Positions 45,843 to 57,024 of a stretch of 64,000 nt of DNA are shown here, piece after piece. Below the pieces are notes generated by a model that was given only the letters and a program-made list of their open reading frames with translations, made no database searches and was not told the DNA's origin. Source of the DNA: Undaria pinnatifida (lineage: Eukaryota > Sar > Phaeophyceae > Laminariales > Alariaceae); contig JABAKD010000027.1 of assembly GCA_012845835.1 (NCBI GenBank), positions 12,818,487-12,882,486 of the forward strand. The letters run 5' to 3'. The stretch's first letter is position 1. Each line of letters opens with the position of its first letter. Both the position numbers and the translations under genes were made by a program.

Positions 45843-46000
45843 AACTGCTGCTCTTGAAGCTCGGAATTTGAAAAGAGCGCACCAGGTATATATCGTCGAC
45901 TATTTGTTACAGATTATTTACTGCTGTATCATCGATTGCTCGCGCACACGACATGTTGTCAAGAAGATACTTATTACCACTACTATAGTTTTGATTGCTG

Positions 46001-46446
46001 CTGTGTCATCGATTAGTACGCCGCGCGTTGACCCGTTCTCGGAAAAAGAACTGCCCAGGAATCCAAAATCCAAATTCGTCGCCGCGATTCTTGGATGTGT
46101 TTCTTAACTCCCGTACGTAGTACGCGTTCACGACCAGGTGCTTGTATAGGGGACGGATAAGGAAGGCGTTGGACTGCGCTCTTCGAACAAAGTGATTTGG
46201 CCGAGAAATTCTACAGCACTGCCCTGTGTCATCGATTAGTACGCCGCGCGTTGACCCGTTCTCGGAAAAAGAACTGCCCAGGAATCCAAAATCCAAATTC
46301 GTCGCCGCGATTCTTGGATGTGTTTCTTAACTCCCGTACGTAGTACGCGTTCACGACCAGGTGCTTGTATAGGGGACGGATAAGGAAGGCGTTGGACTGC
46401 GCTCTTCGAACAAAGTGATTTGGCCGAGAAATTCTACAGCACTGCC
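46001..46446. repeat. Perfect tandem duplication, 2 x 223 bp
   Basis: 46,001-46,223 and 46,224-46,446 are identical as read. Each contains GGACGGATAAGGAAGGCGTT and TTGGCCGAGAAATTC, resembling family H and a decayed tRNA-Arg. Identity points to a very recent duplication or to assembly error. Confidence 0.9.
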
Positions 46447-46469
46447 CACTGAACTACTTAATAACTTGA

Positions 46470-46880
46470 CTCAGTAGCTCAGTGGGTAGTGCTACATAGT
46501 GCGTTAAACTACCAAAATAGCCATTAATAATGTCGTCAGCGCGCACGCTTGAAAAAGACAAATATGCAGTCGGTGAGAATCGAACTCACGACACATAGCA
46601 CTACCCACTGTCACGTGACTCAGTAACTCAGTGGGTCATGCTAAAAAACCAACCAAATATGTTTTCGAGTTCGTTAATTGATTATCACCGACTTCGTAAG
46701 GGGGATCTCCGGAGCTATCCCCTCTCCACGTACTACAGTTAGTAGAACTAACGGCTATCGTAACCATTCATAATGTCTACAACGCGCGCGCTCCTGAATA
46801 CCAAAGATTATCTCGGGGAGAATCGTACTCACTATACATCCTTCGTTGGTGACGTAGCACTATACCCACTGAGCCGAAAG
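46470..46880 (-). repeat. tRNA-like units (minus strand, two copies)
   Basis: At 46,565-46,640 the minus strand reads CAGTGGGTAGTGCTA then GTGAGTTCGATTCTCACC. At 46,795-46,875 it reads GGCTCAGTGGGTATAGTGCT then GTGAGTACGATTCTC. TAGCTCAGTGGGTAG at about 46,485 is a third, plus-strand, A-box. These are relics rather than tRNA genes. Confidence 0.6.
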
Positions 46881-47079
46881 GCAACGACACACAACAGCAG
46901 TGGTAGTAGCTACGATAGGGCAAGCGCTTCGAGGCCGCCATGAAGAAAGAGACGGGATGAAATTCAGATCCAATTAGGAAATTATGCCAATTAATTTGGA
47001 AATGCTGTCACTTGATGTTTTCGTTATATATATGCCAAGATCCAAGAATGGCTCGGGCGTACACCGCCCAAAATACGAA

Positions 47080-47290
47080 AAAAAGCGCACTTCTCACTTG
47101 TCTCGCTCAGCATCTATCCGCGTTAACGTCGAGGCGCGGAACGGATACGGCAGGGCGAGGGGCGTGGGGGCCGCCCCCCGAAGACGGCGCTGGAACGAAG
47201 CTATTTGACCGAGAGTTCCAGTTCCGTGAATTGCATACTGAGGCCGAGACAAAAAAAAACTCCTGATCGAATCTCCGAAAAAAAGAATGA
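47080..47290. repeat. Family H copy 2
   Basis: Matches 41,950-42,165 (CGAGGCGCGGAACGGATACG, GAAGACGGCGCTGGAACGA, TCCAGTTCCGTGAATTGCAT). An (AT)n run follows at about 47,292-47,310. Confidence 0.65.
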
Positions 47291-47339
47291 TCATATATAT
47301 ATATATATATTTATGAAGCTATAACATCAAATCTGCTAG

Positions 47340-48412
47340 AATAGTAAACAGTACTAGGCAGGTGATACAAAAGGATGTGTTCTTGCTACAACCGTCAGAT
47401 TTGTCCCCTTCAAGCATTTATAGTTTCCACGCACATATTGAAGTGTCCCGCCCGCCCCCCGTCCCCCGCCCCCCCCGATTTCTCTTGTTCAAACGCCCCA
47501 AATCAAAATCTGCCAGAGTAGTAAACACTACCAGCCAGCTGAAATCGCCTTATTATCTTACTAGCCATCCATGTAGCTCCAATTCATTTCCGCCCGCCCC
47601 CCCACCCCCTCCTTTTTTTTCCCCCCCGTTTCCTCTTGCTCAAACGACCCACCTAAAATCCAAATCGGCCAGAGTAATATACACTTCTACGCAACTGATA
47701 TCACGTCATTATCTTTGTAGCCATCCGTGACGTAGTTTTAATTCATCCCCCCTCCCCCCCCCCCCAACGCCCCCTCCTTCCCCACCACCTGCACGATCGC
47801 CTAGACCTAGTACCACGCGTGCACCACGCGTATAGCAAACCCCTTCATCTATGCCACCCAAAGCTATTAAAAACCCTTTTGCCCCCCCCCCCCCCACTCC
47901 CTCGAACACTCCGCCCTCTCCTCACTGGTTGTACGACTTGCAGTATATACATGATAAACTGGTGCATTCCTTCCAAAACCGTCAGATTTATCCCCTTAAA
48001 GGATTTATAGTTTCCACGCACAGATGGAGTTGCCCCGCCCATCCCCCCCCCCCCCCCGCTCCCTTTTGTTCAAACCCAGGCCCCCACGCCCTTCACAGCT
48101 CCGTCCTCCCCTCACCGGTTATACGACTTACAGGATACACTTGATGAACTGATGATGCATTCCCTTCCGCATCTGTCAGGTTTTGTCCCCCTCAGAAACG
48201 GGTTTTATAGTTTCCGCGCACAGACTGACTAACATCACCCTGTTGACCCTGATAGCTACACGGTAGTTCCAAGGGGAGTCGCCGACCTATATCCTTAAAG
48301 AGAACAGACAACCCGTAATACACGCGATCGGAGTATCACACACAGCTTGCAAAGATGAGTTTCGACAAAATCTTCGATCTCACAGCTGGAGTGTATTTTC
48401 ATTGCTATAATA
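47340..48412 (-). repeat. Dispersed family C, copy d (inverted)
   Basis: Ends at the right with GCAAAGATGAGTTTCGACAA and CTCACAGCTGGAGTGTATTT, followed by an (AT)n run. Three C-run-separated units (C runs near 47,605, 47,755, 47,883 and 48,042) repeat TAGTTTCCACGCACA and GGTGCATTCCTTCC phrases. Confidence 0.85.
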
Positions 48413-48544
48413 TATATATATATATATATATTGCACGTAGTACCTGTCACTACGCATACGCACGACAGACGCAAGTCAGTCGGAAAAAAGAAACAAGTAC
48501 GAAGTACTCCCCTCCCTCACGAAAACATTGCCTGTGGAGGCAGT

Positions 48545-48870
48545 GACAACAAGAACATCTCACAGGAAAGCGGAACTCGGACGGAAACGCATAAAAGCAA
48601 AGATTACGTACGTATGAAGAAGTTGCGGTTTTGATCCCTGGACCCTGGACAAACCGCTACTGCGCTGCTAGCAAGCCAGCAAGTCGGTAGACAGATCTCC
48701 TGACTCCTGAAGAACTCCTGCTCGTAAATCCCCGGCGGAGCAGAGGCCAGAAAGCAACAGAAAATAAGGAGACGCGAAGAATCTGCGCCCCCGCGCCGCA
48801 GCTGCAACCGATTCGTCTTCTACGTGACGTACGTGTGAACGCCCCCTGGGACGGAGTGCCGATCAGATAT
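48545..48870. repeat. Dispersed family F, copy 2
   Basis: Same phrase order as 26,545-26,880, with small deletions. Non-coding. Confidence 0.75.
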
Positions 48871-50688
48871 TTGTTTCCCCAAAAGTGTTAATTACTATGG
48901 AGAGCAGCCACTGACAAAAAGATAACACTTTCACGGGATGAGCAAAAACGAAAAAAAGAAGAAGATAATTGCGTGCGATAATTTTGCGGGTTCTGCGTCG
49001 TTTCGTCAAACCGGCGCGTTTGGTTGTTCGACGAGCGGTGTGGCTGACTATGTGCCAAGAGTATGTCGACGACGACTAGCTATGCGTGGGCGTCGTCGAT
49101 GGAGCAGTAGTAATATATGAGAATCGCCCATGTTAACGTCAGGGTTCTGAGTTGAAGTCTGACGGAGTGCATGGCCACATCTGCTACGATAGAGGTGAAA
49201 CATTTTCTGAAATGAAGGCCTCCTTAAGCCGCAAACCCTATAGGAAGGTATTTTTGTTTGGAATATTTCTCGTAGCACACTATTCACTAGACCATTGGGC
49301 TGCTCACCGTGTAGTAGCACTTTAGTCTTACCGACAAGACAAATCAGTTTTAGACCTATTATTACATGGGAAAAAAAAGTGAGCGATTATTTCTGGCGAT
49401 TTATTTTTGAGGTTTGTTTGAAGGCTCCAAAAATAACTGCATAAAAAAAAAGGGGCGTCCATTATGGCTTCTGATTAAGCAGGATTAATTATAAAACCAA
49501 AAAAGGAGCAGGAACAGCAGCTGCCGATCTATTATATTTAATAGCGTTTGACTCAAGACTATTTTGTTGGCTGGTGTCACCAGGTAGTACAGTATCCAGA
49601 GCCTCGATCAAACACAGTCGTAGCGTTGGAGAGCTCTACTGAAAAATGGCGACGCTTTCCTCTTTGTGTGCAATTTCATCCTGTTAACTGTGGATTTTCG
49701 TAATGTTAGTATGCGCTGTGGTAAGGAATTAGTGGGGTATTGTTATAGTAGTCCGTTTGACCACTTGCCCAAGATTAACCAATAGCTTAACCAAACGTTT
49801 GTTGAGGAATTAATAGGGTATTATGTCGTTTGACCACTTGCAAAAGGTTAACCAATTGCTTACCCAAACTAAGCCTTATAACACTTTCCCCCCCTGAAAC
49901 GGCGGGATAGCAGGTCGGCCGGATATATGGGCGGACCTGTCAATATCCAATCGGTTTCATTTCCTGGGGATACCAAGGAGAGTATTTTTCAAGTTCGACA
50001 TGGGGAAAGTCTGAAAGACTTTGTTGTGGTGGATGTAAGACTCGAACCCACGACCCGAAAAAAACTTTGTTTTTCGATGACGGCATTTGTTAAGGAATTA
50101 TTTATGCGGAAAGGGCATGAGACGGAGCGACGCATTCGAAGCTGTAAAGCGACGCGCAAAGGCCGCGGCAGCGCCATCCACCGTCGACATCTCTAAGCGG
50201 CCGGGGGGAGGGGGGAGGGGGGTACCGGAGAGGGGGGGGGGGGGGAGGGGGGGAGGGGGGGGGGGGGGCGTGCTGCCCAAGAGACTGAAGTCTGGGTCTG
50301 GCCATCATCATCCTGAAATTTGTGGGCCTTCCAATGGCCGTCACAAGTAGCGTAAGGCCGCCCTAACTTCTTCGCCTTGTTACGTTCTCTCCCCAGTACC
50401 ATTGATGCACTTGATACCCTCTATGAGCCCAATGCCGTCTTTAGTCAGTTCCTAGGGTCTGCTAGCATGACATTTTTTCTCTGTTCCTTTCCCTGCTTCC
50501 TCTCGTCTTTTCTTGCTTTTCTTGTATTTTCTTTTCTTTCCTTTCTTTTTTCGCTTTCTTTTCTTCATTTTCCTTCCTTTCCCTTCTTATATTTTTTTCT
50601 TTGTTTATTTTTCCCAATTGACTTGCGTCTGACGTGCGCATGCGTAGTGATAAGTATTACGTGTAATATATACCGGTACAGTAGGTGG
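48871..50688. other. Unrecognised region with G-rich and pyrimidine tracts
   Basis: A short (T)GACCACTTGC..AAGATTAACCAAT segment is duplicated at about 49,755 and 49,827. A B-box-like inverted CTCGAACCCACGAC lies near 50,040. G-rich tract at 50,198-50,268; polypyrimidine tract at about 50,467-50,612. No supported gene. Confidence 0.45.
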
Positions 50689-51987
50689 GCCTATATAGTG
50701 CGGGTTATATAGTGCGCCCCTGCCGGTATAGTTCGGGTGAAATCGCTTGGCACAAAATTCGGGCCTATATAGTGCGCATGCCGCACAATAGGGGCACAGG
50801 TCTATATAATGCGGATTTGGACCACCTCACACCCGATATAGTGCGGGTCTGACGTCACCCCGCCTTAGATCACGGGGTCAAACTAACCACAAACCCGCAG
50901 TGCTGCGGTACAGCAGTACAGTACTACAGCTGTACAGTACCCCTACCACCCGGCGGACCCTACTGGCAACACGAACAGCAGTGTAGAGGCTCACGATGCC
51001 GTGTGCAGCAGGCGAACTCTGCCATCTTCCCCATCTGGAGAGTGAGGACGACGACGACGTCGAAGGCGTTCGCACCGAGCCACCGTCGTATGCGGAAGTT
51101 CTCCAGCACTTCGCCGCCCTGGAAAACTACGCAGAAGCGTCCGGCATCAATGAGGCCGGCCATTTGCTCCAGAGGGCACGGATGTTGATGATTGCAGAGC
51201 ATGCATCGCGGCCATCTCGCCAGACTGATGTCCGGGGGTATTTTGACACGTGAAACGATTGGCGTTGTTCGTTTTTTTTTTGGGGGGGGTGGGTGGGGCG
51301 CGGGTCTACGGAGTGCCTGACTTTCATGTGTGATGAAGTGACTCGTACGAAGTACAGTAAGTCAAAGGTTGGCGCGTTTTATTTGTTCGTGCATTAAAAC
51401 CAAGCCTAAGGGTATGCGTGGTGTTGCGTTGTTGCGGATTTTCTTGTAGCCACAAAGGTAGAGCGTACGAGAAGTACGAGTAGAGACGTATGTTTGTTGT
51501 TGTTCCAGTTTCCCGCTTTTTTTTCCTGAGAGGATGTCACCGTTTGGCACGTTTATGTTTCGTTTGCAGAGCTTGCATTTAGTAGTCAATCCATTCCTCT
51601 ACGAACTTAATAAATTTCATCTCAACCAACGATGGGACTTCGCACAAACAGACGGGTGGTGCACTCAGACGTGCGAGCGCGTCGTTATGAGCAACCACGC
51701 TGTACCCGGGTGCAGCAGGCCTATTCAACGCTGCAACAGGCTGTCCTCTTCTCACCACGTACAGATGCATGTATCGACAGCTTGTTCACCTTCGTACACC
51801 TTGCCGTTGGCTTTGTTCTGTGCTTTAAACAAGTGAAATCGCGAATAGAGCGCTAACCCGCACTATTGAGTTGATTCTAGTCGCGAATTGTGCGGGTACC
51901 CGCACTATAAAGGCCAGAAATCATATAGTGCGCGAGGTCGATATAGTGCGGGTACGGAGCCGTGTCACATACCCGCACTATATAGGC
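50689..51987 (+). mobile_element. pogo/Tigger-like DNA transposon remnant
   Basis: The ends carry GCCTATATAGTGCGGGT and its exact complement ACCCGCACTATATAGGC. Further TATAGTGCG motifs occur subterminally on both sides (at least four on the left, four on the right). It encodes a short frame like the C-terminus of pogo/Tigger (CENP-B/Jerky-like) transposases, while the DDE core is missing. No clear TA duplication is visible, partly because the right side abuts a truncated copia element. Confidence 0.65.
50996..51253 (+). CDS. C-terminal fragment of a pogo/Tigger-family transposase
   Basis: 85 codons: an acidic run LESEDDDDVEG, then PPSYAEVLQHFAALENYAEA, then a helix with LLQRARMLMI and the closing RQTDVRGYF. 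An acidic stretch, a paired-leucine helix and a final QTxxxxYF/FF is the usual tail of this family's transposases, a pattern I recognise but could not search. The DNA-binding and DDE domains are absent, so it is non-functional. The ATG may not be a real start. Confidence 0.55.
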   Translation: MPCAAGELCHLPHLESEDDDDVEGVRTEPPSYAEVLQHFAALENYAEASGINEAGHLLQRARMLMIAEHASRPSRQTDVRGYFDT

Positions 51988-54691
51988 ATATAGCCACAGT
52001 GGGAGTTTGCCAGGTCTTGGCGCGGCAATAGGCTTGCCAAGCAGTGGTGCGAGTAGCAGCGTAGATAGTCATAGGACTGAAGTTGGTTCTCGCGAATTTG
52101 GGAGTTTGAAGCAGTCGGTTCCTAAATTCAGTGGAAAGTCGGAAGATTTTCCATTGTGGAAGGAACACTTCGAGGTGTTTACTTCCATGGTTGGGTGCAT
52201 GTCGGCGTTCCTCGTAGATCATGATATGATGATAGGCGACGTTACGAAGAACACTCAATACTTTCTCTCGCAGGGGTTCAGTGAGGAACATGTTAAGACA
52301 GCTAGAGTAGCTTGGACTTGCCTGACAGAGATCGTTGTGAACCGTGATCTGCTTGGTAGATTGTTCGCAACAAAATCACCTAGTGCTGGCTGGAGAATGT
52401 TGTGTGATTGGTTCATGCCCAAGACCATGGCTGAACAGGTCAAGTGGTCGGTAGCGTTCGACTCCGAAAAAATGGAGAAGGGAGAAGAGCCCATGAAGTA
52501 CTTTGGTCGGGTAGACAAGATTGTTGGAGTGCTCGCGTCGCTAGGTGTGGTCAAGTCGGTAGCAGACGTCAACCGCGAGATCATCATGACCCTCACATCA
52601 GACTACGAAATAGAGGAACGCACTATCTTGTACCGTGAGGATGTCACTCGAGCGGCGATCGAGAGCATCATCCGACAGCGGTACTTGCGCCTTCCCGCGC
52701 CGAAGGGTAAGGGCGTGGGCCAGGCTCTATTTTCGAATGGCGCTGCTCGAGGTGGTCGTGCAGGTAGAGGTAGGCATAGAAGTAACGCTAAGCCGAGAGG
52801 TGGCAGTGACACAGCAAGCAAGAACAGTCAGGGTAGTAGCAGTAACCCCCAAGCCCCCACACATAACCCCCCCTCAGCGTTCGACAACGTCAAGGGAAAA
52901 TGCATTCGTTGCTTGGAACCCGGGCACACCTGGTCCCAGTGCAAGGCTCGCATCCCCCCTGCACCAGAGCAGACATCAGGCGGAGGTGCGCAAGGCCAGA
53001 ACAACGGCGGTGAGACTGTGTGTTGTCTTGCGAAGTGCATGCTTGGTACTAACGATGACTCGTGTAATGAGGAACGTAGTGATTGCATCGGTGAGAAGTG
53101 GATAGCGGACAGTGGTGCATCCTTTCACATGACCCATTCAGCTGACCTTTTGAGCGATGTAAGACTGTGCGATGACAAGGTTAGGATCGGTGACAACCAT
53201 CTGATCGACGTGGTTGGGTACGGAACGCTAACTGTTGTATTCCCAGGGGATCTGACTGTTAAGCTGTTGGATGTAGCCTACGTGCCGGAAATCGCATTCA
53301 ACTTGTTCTCGCTGATGGCGGCGCACAAGCAGGAAGTAACATTTACGACTAAGGAGAAAGACTTGTGCATTTCTCCTTTCAATGGGAGATTGAGGTTTGA
53401 AGGTGATGGATCCAGTTACTCCGGATTCGCTTACAGGATAGAGCCAGACGGCGGCTATGTGCCGTTCCCCCTTGGAACCACCAACCCTCCCGAGACTTGT
53501 GTTGAATATGGTTGCGATTTTCCCCTCGCTTTTCCTGTGCTTGCACCCGGCAGTACCGCGTCTACTGAGACTAATGTAGACATCAACGTTTTTCACTGCG
53601 TGCAAGGTCACTCGAATGAACTACTGTTGCGAGAGACCGCAAAATCACTCGGTCTAGAACTGGTAGGAAAACTTAAGCCCTGTACGGGATGCTCTATGGC
53701 GGAAGGCTACCGCAAGCCTATCCCCAACAGCACTAAATCACGCGCGACAGAGAAGTTGGGGAGAGTTTTTGTTGACCTCAGCGGACCTAAGAGAACACCT
53801 TCCCTGACGGGTGCGCGGTATGTCATGCTTGTGAAGGATGACTACTCTCGCCAGGCGCGGGTGTATTTTCTGAAGCATAAATCGGATTCAGGAGACGCAT
53901 TTAGGAAGTTTTTGGTTGACGCGCGCGCCGACGGAGTACACTCGAAAGTTGATATAGTAAGGTCTACCAACGGGGGGGAGTTTTTCGGTGGTGAGTTTGG
54001 AGAGGTGTGCAAACAGTATTGCATCAAGCAGGAATTCACCAATGCCGATAGCCCTAAGCAGAACGGTGTAGTAGAGAGAGCGCTAGGCATCATCCAGAAC
54101 GCGGGACTCGCCGCGTGCATCCAAGCGCCCATCATCTTTCCTCACATTCAACTGCCGCCGACTAAATCCCTGTGGACGGAAGCGGTGCACTGGGCTTGTG
54201 ACGCCCTGAACCACACCGCGACCACTGCAAACCCCGGGAACCGGTCGCCGCACGAAATGTGGTACGGAACTGCCGCACCTGCTTCACCGCACCCGTTCCT
54301 TCGCCCAGCGTTCTGTCGCTGGAAACGCCCGACGAACTCGCACCCCCGGGCCGAAAGCTGCTTTTACCTCGGGCCGGGCATCGACCACCCAAGTGACTCT
54401 TTGCGGATGCTCACGCGGGCGAACAAGGTGGTGGAAACAAGGGACGTGACCTGGGAGGCAACGCTTAGTATAGGAACGCCGTCGCCCCCGCTGCCGGAGA
54501 TGCCGGAGCAGGGAGGGACCGTGGACCTAAAAGAAGCGCCTGAGCCGGGAGGGACGGATGACTATGAATCCGCCCCGACGACTCCACTGCCGGTGTTGGG
54601 AAGGGGAATTCCTCACCAACTCCGTGCGGTGTCTCCGATGACGCAAGCTGGCGGCGATTTGCAAGCCGAAAGTGAGGAGCTGAACGATTGA
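51988..54691 (+). CDS. Gag-protease-integrase of copia 3 (5'-partial)
   Basis: The open frame enters from the transposon junction with no ATG; TTG at 52,007 is taken as residue 1. Gag core VPKFSGKSEDFPLWKEHFEV near residue 38; CCHC knuckle CIRCLEPGHTWSQC at residues 299-312; protease ADSGAS with Asp 368; integrase zinc site HCVQGH (530-535) and CTGC (559-562); catalytic positions Asp 590 (VFVDLSG), Thr 654 (VRSTNGG, where Asp is expected) and Glu 690 (VVERA). The 654-690 spacing fits DD35E, so the second acidic residue is really lost and the integrase is probably inactive. The frame ends at TGA 54,689-54,691. Confidence 0.9.
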
Positions 54692-55192
54692 TCAACGGTC
54701 AGCAGCGAACCGCCCGAAAGCGACACTTCATCTCGAGATGACGACGATGCGTCCTCCTCTGACGATGGAGCTCCGACCCCGGCTGCTATCCGGACTGCTG
54801 CGCGCCAACTTGGGGCGCACATGTCAGGACCGGGCGGTGGTGAAGAGATTCGGGAGAGAAGAACGAGAGCGCAGACCAGAGCGCTCAACCGGGAAGCGGC
54901 AACGGGGCTGATTAGTACGATCGGGCCCTGTGAGGGAGGCCGCATATTCCATGCGCTACTGGCGGCGCAAGACACAGGCGGTGAACCTACTCGGTTGCCG
55001 GATTACCTCCTCAAGGAGGTGGAACCGGAACCGACGTCTTACTCCGCGGCACGTTCATCAATCCACTCTGGCGTTTGGGTGGAGGCTATGCAAGCGGAAT
55101 TTGATGAACTAGAGGCCGCTGACACTTTCACTGAGATTTCCGAAGTTCCGGCGGGTAGCAATATTGTGGAATCAAAGTGGCTCTTGAAGTGA
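54692..55192 (+). CDS. Pol linker and RT start of copia 3, between two TGA codons
   Basis: Same frame as the preceding ORF. A Ser/Asp-rich stretch is followed by RTRAQTRALNREAATG and then EVEPEPTSYSAARSSIHSGV and SNIVESKWLLK, the start of the RT domain. The closing TGA (55,190-55,192) stands where the 2.2-kb paralogue has TGG (Trp) and copia 2 also has Trp (VYGWK). Confidence 0.85.
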   Translation, partial: STVSSEPPESDTSSRDDDDASSSDDGAPTPAAIRTAARQLGAHMSGPGGGEEIRERRTRAQTRALNREAATGLISTIGPCEGGRIFHALLAAQDTGGEPTRLPDYLLKEVEPEPTSYSAARSSIHSGVWVEAMQAEFDELEAADTFTEISEVPAGSNIVESKWLLK

Positions 55193-56584
55193 AAGGGCGA
55201 CGAGCATGGCATGATTGATAGAGCTAAGGCGAGATTGGTAGCTAAGGGCTATAGTCAGGTAGAGGGAGTTGACTGCTTTGATACGTTTGCCCCTACTGCA
55301 TCAACCACGTCTAACCGCATCGTTGCAGCAATGGCATGCAAACTTGACTGGGACTTGAGGCACTTGGACGTTGACCAGGCCTTTATTCAGTCAGAGTTGA
55401 ATACCGAAATTTTCTCAAGATTGCCCCCTGGGTGTGGGCGGTTATCGGGTAAGGTAGTCCGACTCAACAAAGCTCTTTATGGGCTGAAGCAGAGTGGTCG
55501 CTCGTGGTATAAGCTACTGCCGTCAACCTTGGTTGAGTGTGGTTTTGAGCAGTGCTTGGTAGACCCGTGCGTCTTTCGACTGATGGTGGATGACGAGGTT
55601 GCAGCGATGGTGGTGGTCCACGTGGACGACATCAAGATCGCAGCGACCAAGGAAATTACGGAGTCAGTAGTGGCGGATCTCAATAAGAGATTCCCTACGA
55701 AACATCTTGGCGAGGTAACGTGGTACATGGGTAGCGAGTACAAGAGAAATCGTGAGAAGGGGACCTTGGAGATTTCGCAGACTCAGTTTATTCGAAATGT
55801 TGTCGAACGTTTTGGAATCACGAAAACCAGCCCCATCCCCGCTTCTCCGTCATTGGACCCCAGGCACGTGAGTGGTGAGGACCCTGCGGTGGACGCTAGA
55901 CACCGCGAAATGGTAGGGAGTCTGATGTGGATTGCGAATCAGACGAGGCCGGACATCGCCAACGCAGTACGGGCGGTTGCGAGGTTTTCACATGACCCTA
56001 AGGAGGTACATGTTAAGGCGGCTAGGAAGATAATCGAGTACCTGAGCGCTACGGCTCACTTGGGTCTGACGTTCAGGAAGGACAGTAAAGTAGAGGAAGT
56101 GCAGTTGGAATACGACTTGGAGACGTACGTGGACGCGGACTACGCCCACAAGGCCGACGATAGGCGTTCGGTCTCTGGCCTGGCTGCCGGTTGCGGGGGT
56201 ACACTTGTGCCGTGGTTTTCTAGGACGCAGAAGTGCGTCACCCTATCAACCACCGAGGCAGTGAACGTAGCCATGGCCGACGGGGTGAAGGAAGCCCTTT
56301 ACGTGAGAGGAGTGTTGGTTTTTCTGATGCCCAGTCTGGGGTCGCCGAGTATTGGAGTGTTTGAAGACAACAAAGGGGCGATAGACTTGGCCAAAAACCC
56401 ATTGAGCTCATCCAACAGTAAGCACATCGATGTACGGTACCATTTTCTGCGCGAGTTGGTGGGGACGGGAGACTTGTCGGTTAAGTATCTCCGGACGGAT
56501 GGCCAGCATGCGGACATTCTCACGAAGGCTATTGGCAAAGAGAGTTTTGAGAAACACCGAGATTTTCTGTTAGGAATACAGTAA
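55193..56584 (+). CDS. Reverse transcriptase-RNase H of copia 3
   Basis: Still the same frame. RT signatures: RAKARLVAKGYSQVEGVDCF, DVDQAFIQSEL, LNKALYGLKQSGRSW and catalytic HVDD (Asp codons 55,625 and 55,628). RNase H: TYVDADYAH, WFSRTQKCVTLSTTEAVNVA, FEDNKGA, HIDVRYHF. The second Glu of TEAEY, a catalytic acid in RNase H, is Val here (GTG at 56,261-56,263; copia 2 keeps GAG), so RNase H is probably dead. It ends RDFLLGIQ, TAA at 56,582-56,584. Confidence 0.92.
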   Translation, partial: KGDEHGMIDRAKARLVAKGYSQVEGVDCFDTFAPTASTTSNRIVAAMACKLDWDLRHLDVDQAFIQSELNTEIFSRLPPGCGRLSGKVVRLNKALYGLKQSGRSWYKLLPSTLVECGFEQCLVDPCVFRLMVDDEVAAMVVVHVDDIKIAATKEITESVVADLNKRFPTKHLGEVTWYMGSEYKRNREKGTLEISQTQFIRNVVERFGITKTSPIPASPSLDPRHVSGEDPAVDARHREMVGSLMWIANQTRPDIANAVRAVARFSHDPKEVHVKAARKIIEYLSATAHLGLTFRKDSKVEEVQLEYDLETYVDADYAHKADDRRSVSGLAAGCGGTLVPWFSRTQKCVTLSTTEAVNVAMADGVKEALYVRGVLVFLMPSLGSPSIGVFEDNKGAIDLAKNPLSSSNSKHIDVRYHFLRELVGTGDLSVKYLRTDGQHADILTKAIGKESFEKHRDFLLGIQ

Positions 56585-56625
56585 TTTGTTGTTTGTGGAT
56601 GGTGTTTGTTTGTGTTTTCGAGGCT

Positions 56626-56950
56626 TGTTAGTTGATCCAGCGCCAGGGAGGGTGTTCGATATAGCTTGTCTCAACGAACAGCCTAGCAATAAGTTACGGT
56701 TACATACGTTGTGTCACGGAGGTAAGTTACAGGGATCGTCTCGTGGTATCACCCACGAGCAGTCCCACGGGTATGTACGAGTAGGCACTATGCAAGGAGA
56801 TTTAGGTATTCGACTACAAGCGTTTGTTACTGGGCTGTGGAGAGTTGGCCCACATGACCCACTCCACCTTTCCCCCTGCATTCGTCTACCCCTTTCCGGG
56901 CCGACATAATAAAGACATCTTAAACTATCTTTTACACACTGCGTGTTGCA
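56626..56950 (+). repeat. 3' LTR of copia 3
   Basis: Starts TGTTAGTTGATCCAGCGCCA and ends near GCGTGTTGCA (about 325 bp). An AATAAA polyadenylation-type signal lies at about 56,908. It aligns with 3,286-3,574. The right boundary is set by loss of similarity and is uncertain by some bases. Confidence 0.8.
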
Positions 56951-57024
56951 GTGCCTCGCTCACAGCCTAGTGTGGCTGTTGGGAGCTTATCCATCCATCG
57001 CATATCAGCGCTAATTGAACAAAG

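Larger units (their letters stand above)
51988..56950 (+). mobile_element. 5'-truncated Ty1/copia element (copia 3)
   Basis: Gag, protease, integrase, RT and RNase H lie in one frame, followed by a 3' LTR. The 5' LTR, leader and gag start are missing; the left end is the pogo-like inverted repeat at 51,987. The frame has only two in-frame TGA codons (54,689 and 55,190). It is the intact paralogue of the remnant at 2,030-3,574. Confidence 0.92.

Noticed and set aside
51988-56584. TGA reassigned to tryptophan in this genome
   Set aside because: Two TGA codons in a retrotransposon with damaged catalytic residues are not enough, and other elements here have TGG at the same site.
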